From: an uncultured Collinsella sp.
Lineage (GTDB): Bacteria; Actinomycetota; Coriobacteriia; Coriobacteriales; Coriobacteriaceae
Assembly: GCA_937995345.1 (NCBI GenBank)
Contig: CALKKS010000008.1
Coordinates: 134,974 to 198,973, forward strand
Direction: 5' to 3'
DNA length: 64,000 bases
Shown here in pieces: positions 34,944 to 44,238 of the stretch. Under the pieces are notes generated by a model, which was not told where the DNA came from, ran no database searches, and was given only the letters and a program-made list of their open reading frames with translations. The position numbers and the translations under genes were made by a program. The stretch's first letter is position 1. The number at the start of each line of letters is the position of its first letter.

Positions 34944-35963
34944 ATGCAGTACACAACCCTTGGCCATTCCGGCATCAAAGTCTCTAAACTCTGCCTGGGA
35001 GGCATGAGCTTTGGCGAGCCCAGCCCCGACTTTCATCAGTGGACCATCGGACCCGACGACACACGCGCCGTCATCAAACGCGCACTCGACACCGGAATCA
35101 ACTTTATCGATACCGCGAACTGCTACAGCTTTGGCACGAGCGAAGAGTACATTGGCGCCGCCCTGCGCAATCTGGGAATCGCTCGCGAGAGCGTCGTGCT
35201 GGCCAGCAAGGTTCACTTCAACGAAGGCGGCCTTTCCGCCGACGCCATCGAACGCGAGATCGAAGGCTCGCTCAAGCGCTTGGGCACCGATTACCTAGAC
35301 CTCTACATCATCCACCGCTTCGATTACGACGTTCCCATGGAAGAGACCATGGAAGCACTCAACGACTTGGTACGCGAGGGCAAGGTTCGCGCACTCGGCG
35401 CCAGCGCTATGTATGCTTACCAGCTGCACAACCTGCAGATCGTCGCACGCGACCACGGATGGACGCCCTTTACGAGTATGCAATGCCACTACAACCTGCT
35501 CTACCGTGAGGACGAGCGGGAGATGATTCCGGTGTGCCGCCAGTTTGACATGGCCCTTACGCCATACAGCCCCCTGGCGTCGGGACACCTCTGCCGCCCC
35601 ACGTGGGAAAGCTCGAGCACGCGCGGCACCACCGACACGACCATGGCCAACAAATACGACCATGACCGCGCCATCGACATGCCCGTCGTTGAGCGCGTGG
35701 CCAAGGTTGCCGCCGATCATGACGTGCCGATGCCGCAGATTGCGCTGGCGTGGCACTGGGCGCGTGGGGTCGAGGCACCCATCGTGGGCTGCTCCAAGCC
35801 CGAGCGAGTCGACGACGCCGTAGCCGCGCTCGACATAACGCTCTCCCCCGCCGAGATCGACTTCCTCGAGGAGCCTTATCAACCGCACGCACTCGTTGGT
35901 CCCAAGGCCCGTCCCGGCGAAAAGCCGCTTGCCGGCACTACCAAAGTCAAAACCGCAAAGTGA
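34944..35963 (+). CDS. Aldo/keto reductase, second paralogue
   Basis: 339 residues from the ATG at 34944 (TAGGAG); the longer upstream frame overlaps the first reductase and is not used. Active-site Asp and Tyr lie in 'NFIDTANCYSFGTSEEYIG', Lys in 'VLASKVHF', His in 'LYIIHRFDYD'. The larger size and 'APIVGCSKPERVDDAV' place it in the AKR11/12-like (YajO-type) group, different from the first reductase. It follows that gene by 7 bases and ends 4 bases before the next small gene. Confidence 0.94.
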   Translation: MQYTTLGHSGIKVSKLCLGGMSFGEPSPDFHQWTIGPDDTRAVIKRALDTGINFIDTANCYSFGTSEEYIGAALRNLGIARESVVLASKVHFNEGGLSADAIEREIEGSLKRLGTDYLDLYIIHRFDYDVPMEETMEALNDLVREGKVRALGASAMYAYQLHNLQIVARDHGWTPFTSMQCHYNLLYREDEREMIPVCRQFDMALTPYSPLASGHLCRPTWESSSTRGTTDTTMANKYDHDRAIDMPVVERVAKVAADHDVPMPQIALAWHWARGVEAPIVGCSKPERVDDAVAALDITLSPAEIDFLEEPYQPHALVGPKARPGEKPLAGTTKVKTAK

Positions 35964-35967
35964 CGAC

Positions 35968-36207
35968 ATGGACGACAGCATCATCGACGGCCTACACGAC
36001 GCCGGCTGCAGCGAAGAGCTCATCGAGCTATACGGCTCGGCCACCAGCGACTGCGCGCGCATTTGTCTACTAAAACGGCATCGTCGCGAATTGCTCGACG
36101 AAATTCACTCGGGGCAGCAGAAGCTCGAACGCCTTGACTATCTCATCTACCGGCTACGCAACGCCTCAACCGAATGCAGGACAAATAGCACAACATCGCA
36201 GTCGTGA
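35968..36207 (+). CDS. Small uncharacterised helical protein
   Basis: 79 residues. Starts 4 bases after the reductase stop, with no strong ribosome site of its own, so it is probably translated by coupling. It is mostly helical and charged; 'LLKRHRRELLDEIHSGQQKLERLDYLIYRL' region (about 35-64) looks like a short coiled coil. Two Cys lie in the first half. I recognise no domain. Its place between a reductase and a flavodoxin suggests a role tied to that operon. Confidence 0.65.
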   Translation: MDDSIIDGLHDAGCSEELIELYGSATSDCARICLLKRHRRELLDEIHSGQQKLERLDYLIYRLRNASTECRTNSTTSQS

Positions 36208-36265
36208 GACAACGCCAGATGCACCTCAGCATAAGGCCCAAACCGCAGCAACGAAAGGGACTCCA

Positions 36266-36739
36266 ATGACTAAGACACTTGTGGCATATTTCAGCGCATC
36301 GGGAACAACGATGGACGTTGCGAGCCGCCTGGCTCGCGTGACGGACAGCGACCTGTTCGCCATTGTGCCCGCCAATCCATACACAAGCGCCGACCTTAAC
36401 TGGCGCGACAAGCAGAGCCGCAGCACACTCGAGGCTGCCGACCCCTCTTGCCGCCCTGCCATAACCTCTCAAATCGAGGACATCGAAGACTACGACACCA
36501 TATTTTTGGGATTTCCCATCTGGTGGTACGTGGCGCCGGCGATTATCAACACGTTCCTTGAGTCTTATGATCTGACAAGCAAAACGGTCGTTCTGTTTGC
36601 CACCTCGGGCGGAAGCGGAATGGGCAAGACGGCGTCGATCCTTAGGGCAAGCGCCCCGGGTGCAAAAATCGTTGACGGCGGCATCCTCAACAACGCAAGC
36701 AACGCCAGCCTCAAGAAGTTCGCGGCAAGGTACCTCTAA
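36266..36739 (+). CDS. Flavodoxin
   Basis: 157 residues from the ATG at 36266 (GAAAGGGA); the frame extends further upstream without support. The FMN phosphate loop 'AYFSASGTTMDVASRLA' is at residues 7-23, and 'FLGFPIWWYVAPAIINTFLE' and 'FATSGGSGMGK' hold the isoalloxazine-binding residues. It belongs to the Flavodoxin_4 type often encoded with AKRs. It likely carries electrons for a reductase reaction and closes the LysR-linked operon. Confidence 0.92.
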   Translation: MTKTLVAYFSASGTTMDVASRLARVTDSDLFAIVPANPYTSADLNWRDKQSRSTLEAADPSCRPAITSQIEDIEDYDTIFLGFPIWWYVAPAIINTFLESYDLTSKTVVLFATSGGSGMGKTASILRASAPGAKIVDGGILNNASNASLKKFAARYL

Positions 36740-37060
36740 CGCGACAAAGGCCGACAAATCGGCGGCGCGGCGAGCACGATGAAAGCGGCATCATCGAGTG
36801 GATATAGGAGCGCCTGCCCTATTCCAAAGTCGCCACCCTAACCTTTCATCCACTCCAAAACATGTACGTCAACATCCAAAGTCAACATTTTTTGACATCT
36901 TTGAATGCTGACGTACAGCTTTTTGTATGGACCGGAGAAGGCGCAAATGGCGAACCCATCGAGCCGTCAAGACCCTTTAGCCGCATGACCATGCACTCAT
37001 CGATGGCAGGATTCCCTATACTGAGTCACATATGACGGTATCGCGCCAAAGGAGAACGCC
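36740..37060. other. Intergenic region after the flavodoxin gene
   Basis: No gene is seen in 321 bases. A short GCCGA/TCGGC hairpin (36750-36763) may end the operon. The TGTACG palindrome copy B lies at 36862-36924. The last ~40 bases hold the promoter region and AAAGGAG of the next gene. Confidence 0.65.
36862..36924. repeat. TGTACG palindrome, copy B
   Basis: Arms beginning TGTACGTCAACATCCAAAG and ending CTTTGAATGCTGACGTACA, with a TCAACATTTTTTGAC centre and trailing GCTTTTT. It is diverged from copy A at 31931, with several changes compensated in both arms. Confidence 0.88.
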
Positions 37061-37588
37061 GTGACCACGTCGCAGATATCCCTGCTCGCGCTCATCTCGG
37101 TTGGAGGCATCGGCATCCTGCTTATCGGAATGAGCACGCTCATGAAAGCCGCCGCCCGCAGGAAAGCCAAGGCCTGCACCGCTATGATCATGGGAACGGT
37201 CATTGACCACCGCTTTATGGGCGAAGGCAGGATGTATCCCGTTTTGGAGTACACCGTCGACGGCACGCAGTACCACGTGAGAAAACAATTCCGCGGCGTA
37301 AAGACCAAAAGCTTGTCGGGGCTCCCCGTCCGCACGCAAAGCGCGGCGTACGAAGACGCCAAGGGCTGGTTGCACGTACATACAGGGCCCATCGCACGCC
37401 TAGATACTCTCGCAGAGCAGCTTTGGCCCCTCGGCAGCCAAATGACTGTGCACTACAACCCCAGCAGCCCAGACAAGAGCTATGTCGAGCGCCCTATCGT
37501 GGGCGACTTTGCCACGCTGATGTTTAACATCGCGGGTATCTTGCTCATCGCGCTGAGTATTTTGCTCTATGTTCTTATCCAGCGCTAG
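37061..37588 (+). CDS. DUF3592-like membrane protein
   Basis: 175 residues, GTG start behind AAAGGAG. A transmembrane helix at residues 6-27 and another at 150-172 bracket an extracytoplasmic-type beta domain with 'YPVLEYTVDGTQYHVRK' and 'VHYNPSSPDKSYVE', which is the DUF3592 pattern. Proteins of this kind are small envelope proteins without known function. It precedes another membrane protein by 63 bases on the same strand. Confidence 0.78.
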   Translation: MTTSQISLLALISVGGIGILLIGMSTLMKAAARRKAKACTAMIMGTVIDHRFMGEGRMYPVLEYTVDGTQYHVRKQFRGVKTKSLSGLPVRTQSAAYEDAKGWLHVHTGPIARLDTLAEQLWPLGSQMTVHYNPSSPDKSYVERPIVGDFATLMFNIAGILLIALSILLYVLIQR

Positions 37589-37651
37589 CTCAGACTGATA
37601 CATCCCGCGCGCCGCGCGCCACAACGACCGCCACGACACCAAGGACCAGCT

Positions 37652-38785
37652 ATGGCAACACTCTCCGAACAAGAACGTAAGCGCATCCAGCGATACTGCA
37701 TTTGCCCAAAGGTTGCCGGCGCGGCGCTTGCCATGGCATTCGTGCTGCCCTTATCAATCATTCCTTTCGAGATGATCGACGACATCGTCTTCCACCATGA
37801 AGGATTCCAAGACACGGGCATGATGGCCGCCCTGGCACTCGCCGTCGTTGAGCTCGTCATATTTTGCTATTGCACTCTCGCGCCGCGCTTTGGCATGCGC
37901 GGCAAGCAGTGGAGAGAAATGCAGCACCGACTTGCCGTCGAGCAGAGCGAAAAAGACCGCTCGGCACAGATCGCAGGCGTTGTTGGCACGCAGGCCGCCG
38001 CGCGTCTGCTCAAGAACAGTGACAACGAGACCGTACGCAACCTGGGCGGCGCGGCAGAAGTCGCCGCTGCCGTAGGCGCCGTCGCCACCGCGGCAGACGT
38101 TCTTGCCGAAAGCTTTGCCAACGCAAAGGCCATGGCAGAGGCCTGTGGCGTGCCTATCCCCCGTGCAAAAAAGTGGATCGTCGCGCTTGTGGCACTGCCC
38201 CTCGCAATCGTGTGCGGCGCCTATATCCCGCAGCTGGCGCAGGGAAACATCGAGATGCAGGAGAACGCCGCGACCGCGGCCGAGCAGATCGCCATCGCCC
38301 GCGAGGCATTAGAGCCCGTATGCGAGTACGTGTCCGCCGATGACCCCTACGAGCGATATCAAGATTACGGCTATCATGTCCGCGGCTATCTGCACGAAGG
38401 CGACTCCGACGCCCAGAAGACCTATACGTATCTGGACTTTGACAACAAGGGGACACTCAAGGAAGTGAGCTACGTGGCAGAGGTCGACCCCAGCGCGAGC
38501 CTTGAGGACAACCTCGCCCGCATCGAGCGCGACCTTGACGAGCTGTTCTCTGCCGTCCAAACCGTAGACGTCAAGACGGTGAGCCCCGAGCTCCTGGCAC
38601 CGCATAAGCTCCCCGAAGAGTTTAGGCAGGCATTTTTGAACGGCTCACTCTACGAGAGAATCTCTATCAGGACGAGTGACGACCCCGTCAAAACGTATTA
38701 TTCGTTTGACACGGAACCCGAGGACGAGTTTGACGAGTACACCCATCCAAGCATCCGCATCACGTTGATGGGCAAAACAAACTAA
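37652..38785 (+). CDS. Uncharacterised membrane protein
   Basis: 377 residues, AAGGA before the ATG. Two hydrophobic segments occur near residues 22-43 and 55-80, and a third near 175-195. Between them is an Ala-rich helical stretch (about 105-165) with many small residues. The C-terminal ~170 residues are acidic and look soluble ('VCEYVSADDPYERYQDYGYH'). I recognise no family. A strong terminator follows directly after the stop, so it ends the two-gene unit that starts at 37061. Confidence 0.7.
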   Translation: MATLSEQERKRIQRYCICPKVAGAALAMAFVLPLSIIPFEMIDDIVFHHEGFQDTGMMAALALAVVELVIFCYCTLAPRFGMRGKQWREMQHRLAVEQSEKDRSAQIAGVVGTQAAARLLKNSDNETVRNLGGAAEVAAAVGAVATAADVLAESFANAKAMAEACGVPIPRAKKWIVALVALPLAIVCGAYIPQLAQGNIEMQENAATAAEQIAIAREALEPVCEYVSADDPYERYQDYGYHVRGYLHEGDSDAQKTYTYLDFDNKGTLKEVSYVAEVDPSASLEDNLARIERDLDELFSAVQTVDVKTVSPELLAPHKLPEEFRQAFLNGSLYERISIRTSDDPVKTYYSFDTEPEDEFDEYTHPSIRITLMGKTN

Positions 38786-38821
38786 AAGGCGCGGGAAGGG
38801 CCACCCCTTCCCGCGCCTTTT
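38784..38821 (+). terminator. Rho-independent terminator
   Basis: Arms AAAAGGCGCGGGAAGGG and CCCTTCCCGCGCCTTTT around a four-base loop, overlapping the stop of the membrane protein gene. The T-rich side allows it to work in both directions for the convergent genes. Confidence 0.92.
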
Positions 38822-38825
38822 CTCG

Positions 38826-38858
38826 AATGTGACAAAGAAACTGTCCCTCTGTCACATT
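38826..38858. repeat. GTGACA-family palindrome at the ABC stop
   Basis: Arms AATGTGAC and GTCACATT with a centre rich in CTGTCCCTC. Its right end overlaps the TAA stop of the minus-strand ABC gene by two bases. Confidence 0.8.
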
Positions 38859-41800
38859 ATTCCGAGCGCAGGGCCTCCACGGGGTCTTTCTTGGATGCGC
38901 TGCGGGCTGGCAGCAGGCCGGCGACGACCGTCAGTAGCACCGAAATCGCGATGAGCACCAGCGCATCCTGCACGGGCAGGCTCATCAGATTGGGTACCTG
39001 CTTGGCGGCAAGTGCCCAGGCATTAACCGGAAAGCTCACGGTCACTACGACGACAATGGCAAAGACGCCGGCAATGAGGCCTTCGATAAAGGTCTCGGCG
39101 TTGAACACGTTGGCCACGTTGCGCTTGGACGCGCCGATCGCGCGCAGGATGCCAATCTCCTTTTTGCGCTCCAACACACTGATGTAGGTGATGATGCCGA
39201 TCATGATGGAGCTCACCACCAGACTGATACTCACGAATGCGATGAGCACCAAGCTGATGGTGTTCACGATGTCGGTCACCGAGCCCATGATGATGCCCAT
39301 GTAGTCGGTGTACGAGATTGCCCGATCATCATGGCCAGCGGCTTTGGCCTGCTTGTTGTACGCATCGATATGATCGAGCACGCGCTCCTTGGCCTCAAAG
39401 TCGCGCGGGAAAATCTTGACCGAGATGGGGTCCGTCTCGTCCGCGTAGCCCAACGTGGTCAGATTGTTGTCGTAGGTGAGCTTTGACGCCTTGGCATAGC
39501 TCATCATGAGCGAACTCAGGTCCTCGGCGTCCATGTTGAAGTGGATGGCACGAGCAAAGGCGCCCGCATCCACACGCATAGCGCTCGCCAGGTTGGCAAA
39601 ACTCGAAGACATCTGCGTCACCATCTGGCCCATGAGCCCGGCCGCGCCCGCCTTGAGCTGGGACGATACCGTCGACGCTATCTGCTCGCTGATTGCCTTC
39701 ATCACCTGATCCATAGCCTGCTGCAGATACGGAGCCAGCTGCTTTTGCACATAGTCGGTCATCGACTGCTGCAGGCGCTCGGCCAGGGCATCGCCGCCCA
39801 GCGCCTTGAGCTGAGCCAGGCATCGCTGGGCCGCAGCATCATTCTCAAGATACGCCGAGAATGCGGCGGCAAGCTTTGACGCGTCTTTAAGATCTTCGGG
39901 CGACAGCGCCTTAAACTGATCGGACTGCAGAAAGCCCTCAAACAGCTGGTTGGCAAGCGTTCCGACCTGCTGCATTTGCTCGGGCGTGAGTTCCAGACCG
40001 TCAAAGATGCCCGAGAAATCTGGGGCCGGCGCTTTGGCCATAATGTCGTTGAAGTCGATGTCCTTCCCAACGCCCGAAAGGTCAATATCCAGCCCGGACA
40101 AGTCGATACCAGAAAGGTCCATACCGCCCGCCGCACCCGAGAGCGCAGACGTTTCGAACGAGAACGCGCTCTTGAGCGCCGCTTCATCCACGCTAAACAT
40201 GCTGCCCAGATCAACGCCCTGTTTGGCCTCGCCTTGCAGCTCGTCGAAGGTTTTGCCCGTAAAGACATCCGTCTCGGGGTGGGCAAGCTGCTCTTGCACA
40301 ATCTGCGAATCGGCGGCGCGTTCCATAAGCTGGCGAGTCAGCGCATGCGTATAGGCGATACCCGGAGACAACGCGCTCGCGTTGGCGGTCTCGTTCGGTC
40401 GCACCACGCCCACAATGTGCACGTCAATACCGTCGGCAACTTTGGCCGTCATAAAGTCGGCGTCGCCAGACATGTCAGTCCACATGCCGGTCTCTTCGTT
40501 TTTGCGATAGGCATCGGCCGGCGACAACACCTTAAACGTCGTAGATAGCGCATCGTCGTAGGTAAAGTCGGCGCCGGTCTCGGGCGTTTCGACCCCACCG
40601 TCGGCCGCCATGGCGCTGTTAACCAGGTCATTGAGCTCATCGATATCCAGCGCACCGATGCTGTAGAGCGTGTAATCGCCCACCGTGCCACGGCTCGAAA
40701 GCACCATCACGGCTTCGTTAGCAGACGTAGGCCAATGCCCCGCCACGACATCGTACTGGCTGTCGAGCAGGCCCTGGTCGTCAATCATCTCGTTAAAGAC
40801 TGAGGTTCCCATGGACTCCATGCTCACCGTTGCTGCCGAGCTCGCGCCTCCGCTCATGGCCTCGGTCATTGCGTTGGGAACAAGCCGAACGGGCTTCTCG
40901 TCACCCTTACCCGCACGATAGACAACCGGCGTCACGCCATAGCCGTACTGGATGGCATTGACCTCTTTATCGATGCCATCGCCACCGGCATCGAGCCATG
41001 CCTTAAAGCTCGTCATGTCGTTGGACTTAACACTTGCAAACATATCCTTTACGGCCGTGACCACGGGTATTTTATCGGTTCCCTGAGCCTTGCCGTCGGT
41101 GCCGTCGTCGGACGAATCCTCGCCGTTGGACGCCTCGTCATCCGCGACCCCCTGCCCGCCCATCATGGACGACAGGTCGTAATCCTGCTTGGAAATGGTG
41201 AGCGGGTAGCTCGAGAGCGTATCCTCCTCAACCTTTTTGATGTAGTTGTTCACACCGTTTGAGAGCGCCAAAATCGCCGCGATGCCGATAATGCCAATCG
41301 AGCCCGCAAAGGCCGTCATGGCCGTACGGCCTTTCTTGGTCATGAGGTTGCGCGCCGAAAGCCCCAGAGCCGTCATAAAGCTCATCGAGGTTTTACGCGT
41401 GGGCTTGGCTTCGCGACGCGTGGCATCGGCAACATCAAAGCGGTCAGAATCGTCGGTAATCTTGCCATCCGCCAGGTTCACGATGCGCGTGGCGTACTGA
41501 TAGGCCAGCTCGGGATTATGGGTGACCATAATGACCAGGCGGTCGCGTGCCACTTCTTTGAGCAAGTCCATGACCTGCACGGATGTCGTAGAGTCCAAGG
41601 CGCCGGTCGGCTCGTCGGCCAGCACAATCTCGGGATCGTTGATCAGAGCGCGGGCAATAGCCACGCGCTGCATCTGGCCGCCCGATAGCTGGCTCGGGCG
41701 CTTGTTAACGTGCTCGCCCAGACCAACCGCCTCGAGCGCCTCGCGCGCACGCTGGCGGCGCTCGACATGCCCCACACCCGTGAGCGTAAGCGCCAGCTCC

Positions 41801-42111
41801 ACGTTTTCCAAGATGGTCTGATGCGGAATGAGGTTATAGCTCTGGAACACAAAGCCGATGCGGTTGTTGCGATAAGCATCCCAATCGCGATCACGGAAGT
41901 CCTTGGTCGAAATGCCATCGATGAGCAGGTCGCCAGAATCAAAGTGATCGAGTCCGCCAATAACGTTGAGCATCGTAGTTTTGCCTGACCCCGAAGGGCC
42001 CAGAATGGCCACGAACTCGTTATCGCGAAAAGCCAGGCTTACGTTGTCGAGCGCCACCTGCGTAAACGACTGCGTAACGTACCTTTTGCAAATTCCTTTG
42101 AGCTCCAGCAT
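38857..42111 (-). CDS. MacB/FtsX-like fused ABC transporter with large extracytoplasmic domain
   Basis: 1084 residues from the ATG at 42111. Residues 1-230 are an ABC ATPase: Walker A 'GPSGSGKTT', signature 'LSGGQMQRVAIARAL', Walker B 'EIVLADEPTGALDS'. A transmembrane helix near 275-295 starts the FtsX-type part. About 550 extracytoplasmic residues follow, rich in Ala, Gln, Ser and Asp, including a 'DLSGIDLSGLDIDLSGVG' repeat near residue 660. Three helices and 'LERKKEIGILRAIGASKRNV' end the protein. MacB-like proteins act as mechanotransducers or export peptides and lipoproteins. Gram-positive versions of this size are usually fused as here. Its closest neighbour on the strand is the TlpA-like gene, 218 bases upstream. 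Confidence 0.92.
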   Translation of the reverse strand: MLELKGICKRYVTQSFTQVALDNVSLAFRDNEFVAILGPSGSGKTTMLNVIGGLDHFDSGDLLIDGISTKDFRDRDWDAYRNNRIGFVFQSYNLIPHQTILENVELALTLTGVGHVERRQRAREALEAVGLGEHVNKRPSQLSGGQMQRVAIARALINDPEIVLADEPTGALDSTTSVQVMDLLKEVARDRLVIMVTHNPELAYQYATRIVNLADGKITDDSDRFDVADATRREAKPTRKTSMSFMTALGLSARNLMTKKGRTAMTAFAGSIGIIGIAAILALSNGVNNYIKKVEEDTLSSYPLTISKQDYDLSSMMGGQGVADDEASNGEDSSDDGTDGKAQGTDKIPVVTAVKDMFASVKSNDMTSFKAWLDAGGDGIDKEVNAIQYGYGVTPVVYRAGKGDEKPVRLVPNAMTEAMSGGASSAATVSMESMGTSVFNEMIDDQGLLDSQYDVVAGHWPTSANEAVMVLSSRGTVGDYTLYSIGALDIDELNDLVNSAMAADGGVETPETGADFTYDDALSTTFKVLSPADAYRKNEETGMWTDMSGDADFMTAKVADGIDVHIVGVVRPNETANASALSPGIAYTHALTRQLMERAADSQIVQEQLAHPETDVFTGKTFDELQGEAKQGVDLGSMFSVDEAALKSAFSFETSALSGAAGGMDLSGIDLSGLDIDLSGVGKDIDFNDIMAKAPAPDFSGIFDGLELTPEQMQQVGTLANQLFEGFLQSDQFKALSPEDLKDASKLAAAFSAYLENDAAAQRCLAQLKALGGDALAERLQQSMTDYVQKQLAPYLQQAMDQVMKAISEQIASTVSSQLKAGAAGLMGQMVTQMSSSFANLASAMRVDAGAFARAIHFNMDAEDLSSLMMSYAKASKLTYDNNLTTLGYADETDPISVKIFPRDFEAKERVLDHIDAYNKQAKAAGHDDRAISYTDYMGIIMGSVTDIVNTISLVLIAFVSISLVVSSIMIGIITYISVLERKKEIGILRAIGASKRNVANVFNAETFIEGLIAGVFAIVVVVTVSFPVNAWALAAKQVPNLMSLPVQDALVLIAISVLLTVVAGLLPARSASKKDPVEALRSE

Positions 42112-42290
42112 GGACGGCAACCTCTCCCGCGCAGGCACCCTGCCCGCTCTCCCCCGCCGTTCGTATTCGACGCGTTTGTCCTACTCTATCCCCATTTTTT
42201 GCCGGCACCAGTGAGGAATGTAACGAATCGCGACAAAAAACGAACGGGACAGCACGCCGCATGGCGCACCATCCCGCATATAACATCCCC

Positions 42291-42323
42291 GATGCGACAA
42301 AGAGGCTGTCACTTTGTCACATT
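42291..42323. repeat. GTGACA-family palindrome after the TlpA-like gene
   Basis: Arms GATGCGACAAAG and CTTTGTCACATTC around GGCTGTCA. It begins 5 bases beyond the TlpA-like stop on the minus strand. Confidence 0.78.
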
Positions 42324-42328
42324 CGGAC

Positions 42329-43291
42329 TTACTGTTCGCTCTTAGCAAGCGCCTGATCGATCAGCTTGTTGAGCGCCTCTCGCTGCTCGGCGGAGTTGAT
42401 GCCGCCCATGATTGGCTCTCCCACGATGTTGCCGTTCTGGTCGATCACGTAGGTGGTCGGGAACGAGTACAGGTTGGAGGTGAACTTTCCGGCCTCGCTA
42501 TCCGACTTAAACCAGATGTTCTTATACGTCACGCCCTTCTTGGAAAGCACGTCCTTGGCATCGGCCACCTCGTCTTTGTTGCCATCGAGCGTAAAGGAAT
42601 TAACGCCCACGACCTGGCCGCCCTTCTCGGCAAGCTCCTTGTTGAGCTTCTCCAGATCGCCCAGCTCTCCCACGCACGGCTTGCAGGTGGTAAACCAGAA
42701 GTTCATGACGGTGACCTTGTTCTTGGAGAACAGCTCGTCGCTGTTTACACCGTTGCCGTCCAAGTCCTTGCCCTTAAAGCTGGGGAACTTCGTCTCCCCG
42801 CTCTCGCCGTTGGTCATGCCTGCGGTCGAGGCATCGACGCTCTCCCCCTCGCCGGGCGTGCTGCCGCATCCGGGAAACTCCTTCTCCAGCGCCATGAGCT
42901 TGTCCTCGATCTCCTTGACCTGCTGCGCGCCGGCCTTAAGCGTCTTGAGCTCGTCAGCCGCGAACTGATCCTTGGCGCCCTCGATGGTATCAAGCAAGAA
43001 GTCGCCGTAATTGCTACCGTCCTCAATCATTGCCGAGTCTTTATTTGCCGCATTGAACACCTTTTCCCACAGGGCGTTATCGCTCGCGAAGATCTCGTTT
43101 TCCTTTTGCAGCAGCTGCTGGTACAGCTCGGCCGCCTCCTCGGCGCTCGACGGCTTTTGTGCCACAAGCTCGGCAATCTGCGCATCGCCGCTCGTGGCAT
43201 CCTTCGCGTCGCCCTTGGGGGCAGAGCACGCCGCGAGAGTCAGCGCCAGCACGGGCAGCATCAACAAGGCCGCAATTTTTGACAGTTTCAT
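42329..43291 (-). CDS. TlpA/ResA-like thioredoxin-fold lipoprotein
   Basis: 320 residues. Type II signal peptide with lipobox 'LAAC' (Cys near residue 22). A helical acidic region (about 30-145) carries no name I know. A TlpA-type domain follows from about 165, with 'VMNFWFTTCKPCVGELGDL' (redox motif 'CKPC' near 205) and the cis-Pro loop 'SFPTTYVIDQNGNIVGE'. It is a membrane-anchored disulfide reductase outside the cytoplasm. It is downstream of the NapH-like ferredoxin (35 bases) and CXXC peptide genes, so electrons may pass from the membrane ferredoxin to this thioredoxin. Confidence 0.9.
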   Translation of the reverse strand: MKLSKIAALLMLPVLALTLAACSAPKGDAKDATSGDAQIAELVAQKPSSAEEAAELYQQLLQKENEIFASDNALWEKVFNAANKDSAMIEDGSNYGDFLLDTIEGAKDQFAADELKTLKAGAQQVKEIEDKLMALEKEFPGCGSTPGEGESVDASTAGMTNGESGETKFPSFKGKDLDGNGVNSDELFSKNKVTVMNFWFTTCKPCVGELGDLEKLNKELAEKGGQVVGVNSFTLDGNKDEVADAKDVLSKKGVTYKNIWFKSDSEAGKFTSNLYSFPTTYVIDQNGNIVGEPIMGGINSAEQREALNKLIDQALAKSEQ

Positions 43292-43326
43292 GGTTCCTCC
43301 GTTTATATCGAAACTTATATAGGTAC

Positions 43327-44238
43327 CTATTTGTTTTCGCAGGCTTGCGTGGGCTGCGCGGGCTTATCGCCCGTCACACCCAGCCCATAGCGAAAGCTAA
43401 TAGCATCGACGGGGCACGCGCCCACGCATTTGCCGCAACGAATGCACTCGGCATGGTCGGGCGTACGCGTAACGTCCACGTCCATTTGACACACCTTGGC
43501 GCACTTGCCGCACGAGACGCATTTGCACTGGTCAACCTGGATCCCCAGCAAAGACACCTTGTTCATGAGCGCATAAAACGCACCGAGGGGGCAAATCCAT
43601 TTGCAGAAGGGGCGGTAGAACAGCACGCTCAGCACCGCAACCACAATGAGGATCGCGAGCTTCCAGGTAAAGAGCTTTCCCAGCGCGGAGCGGATTCCCG
43701 TATTCATGATGGACAGCGGAATCGCGCCCTCGAGCACACCCTGCGGGCAGATGTACTTGCAAAAGAACGGGTCGCCCATACCCACATCGTTAACCACCAA
43801 GACGGGCAGCAGCACCACGGCAAACAGCAGCACGGCATACTTGATGTACGTGAGCGGCTTGAGCTTTTTCGTGGAGAGCTTTTTGCCGGGAATCTTATGC
43901 AGGAGTTCTTGCAGCCATCCAAACGGACACAAAAAGCCGCATACAAAACGTCCCAGTAGCACGCCGATTAGAATGAGCGTTCCGGTGACGTAATACGAAA
44001 AGCTGAACTTAGACGATCCCACCACCGACTGAAACGATCCGATGGGGCACGCACCCGAGGCCGCGGGGCACGAGTAGCAGTTGAGCCCCGGCACGCAGAC
44101 GGCTTTGCCCGCCCCCTGGTAGATGCCCCCCTTGGCAAAGTTAGGCAGGTGAATATTGGTCGCAAGCGTCGCCGCCGCCTGAATCAATCCGCGGAATCTC
44201 GCCAAAAGATGCGATGCGGTGTTTTTTCTTTTATCCAA
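43327..44238 (-). CDS. NapH-like 4Fe-4S membrane ferredoxin
   Basis: 303 residues from a TTG at 44238 that overlaps the stop of the upstream CXXC peptide gene; the longer frame to 44310 lies inside that gene. Four to five transmembrane helices are present. Two 'CxxxCP' loops ('FLCPFGWLQELLHKIPGKK' region and 'WICPLGAFYALMNK') belong to the Fer4_5 type, and two classical clusters follow at the C-terminus ('CVSCGKCAKVCQMDV' and 'CIRCGKCVGACPVDA'). Proteins of this group pass electrons across or along the membrane. The upstream small CXXC protein and downstream TlpA-like lipoprotein form the same redox operon. Confidence 0.9.
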   Translation of the reverse strand: MDKRKNTASHLLARFRGLIQAAATLATNIHLPNFAKGGIYQGAGKAVCVPGLNCYSCPAASGACPIGSFQSVVGSSKFSFSYYVTGTLILIGVLLGRFVCGFLCPFGWLQELLHKIPGKKLSTKKLKPLTYIKYAVLLFAVVLLPVLVVNDVGMGDPFFCKYICPQGVLEGAIPLSIMNTGIRSALGKLFTWKLAILIVVAVLSVLFYRPFCKWICPLGAFYALMNKVSLLGIQVDQCKCVSCGKCAKVCQMDVDVTRTPDHAECIRCGKCVGACPVDAISFRYGLGVTGDKPAQPTQACENK

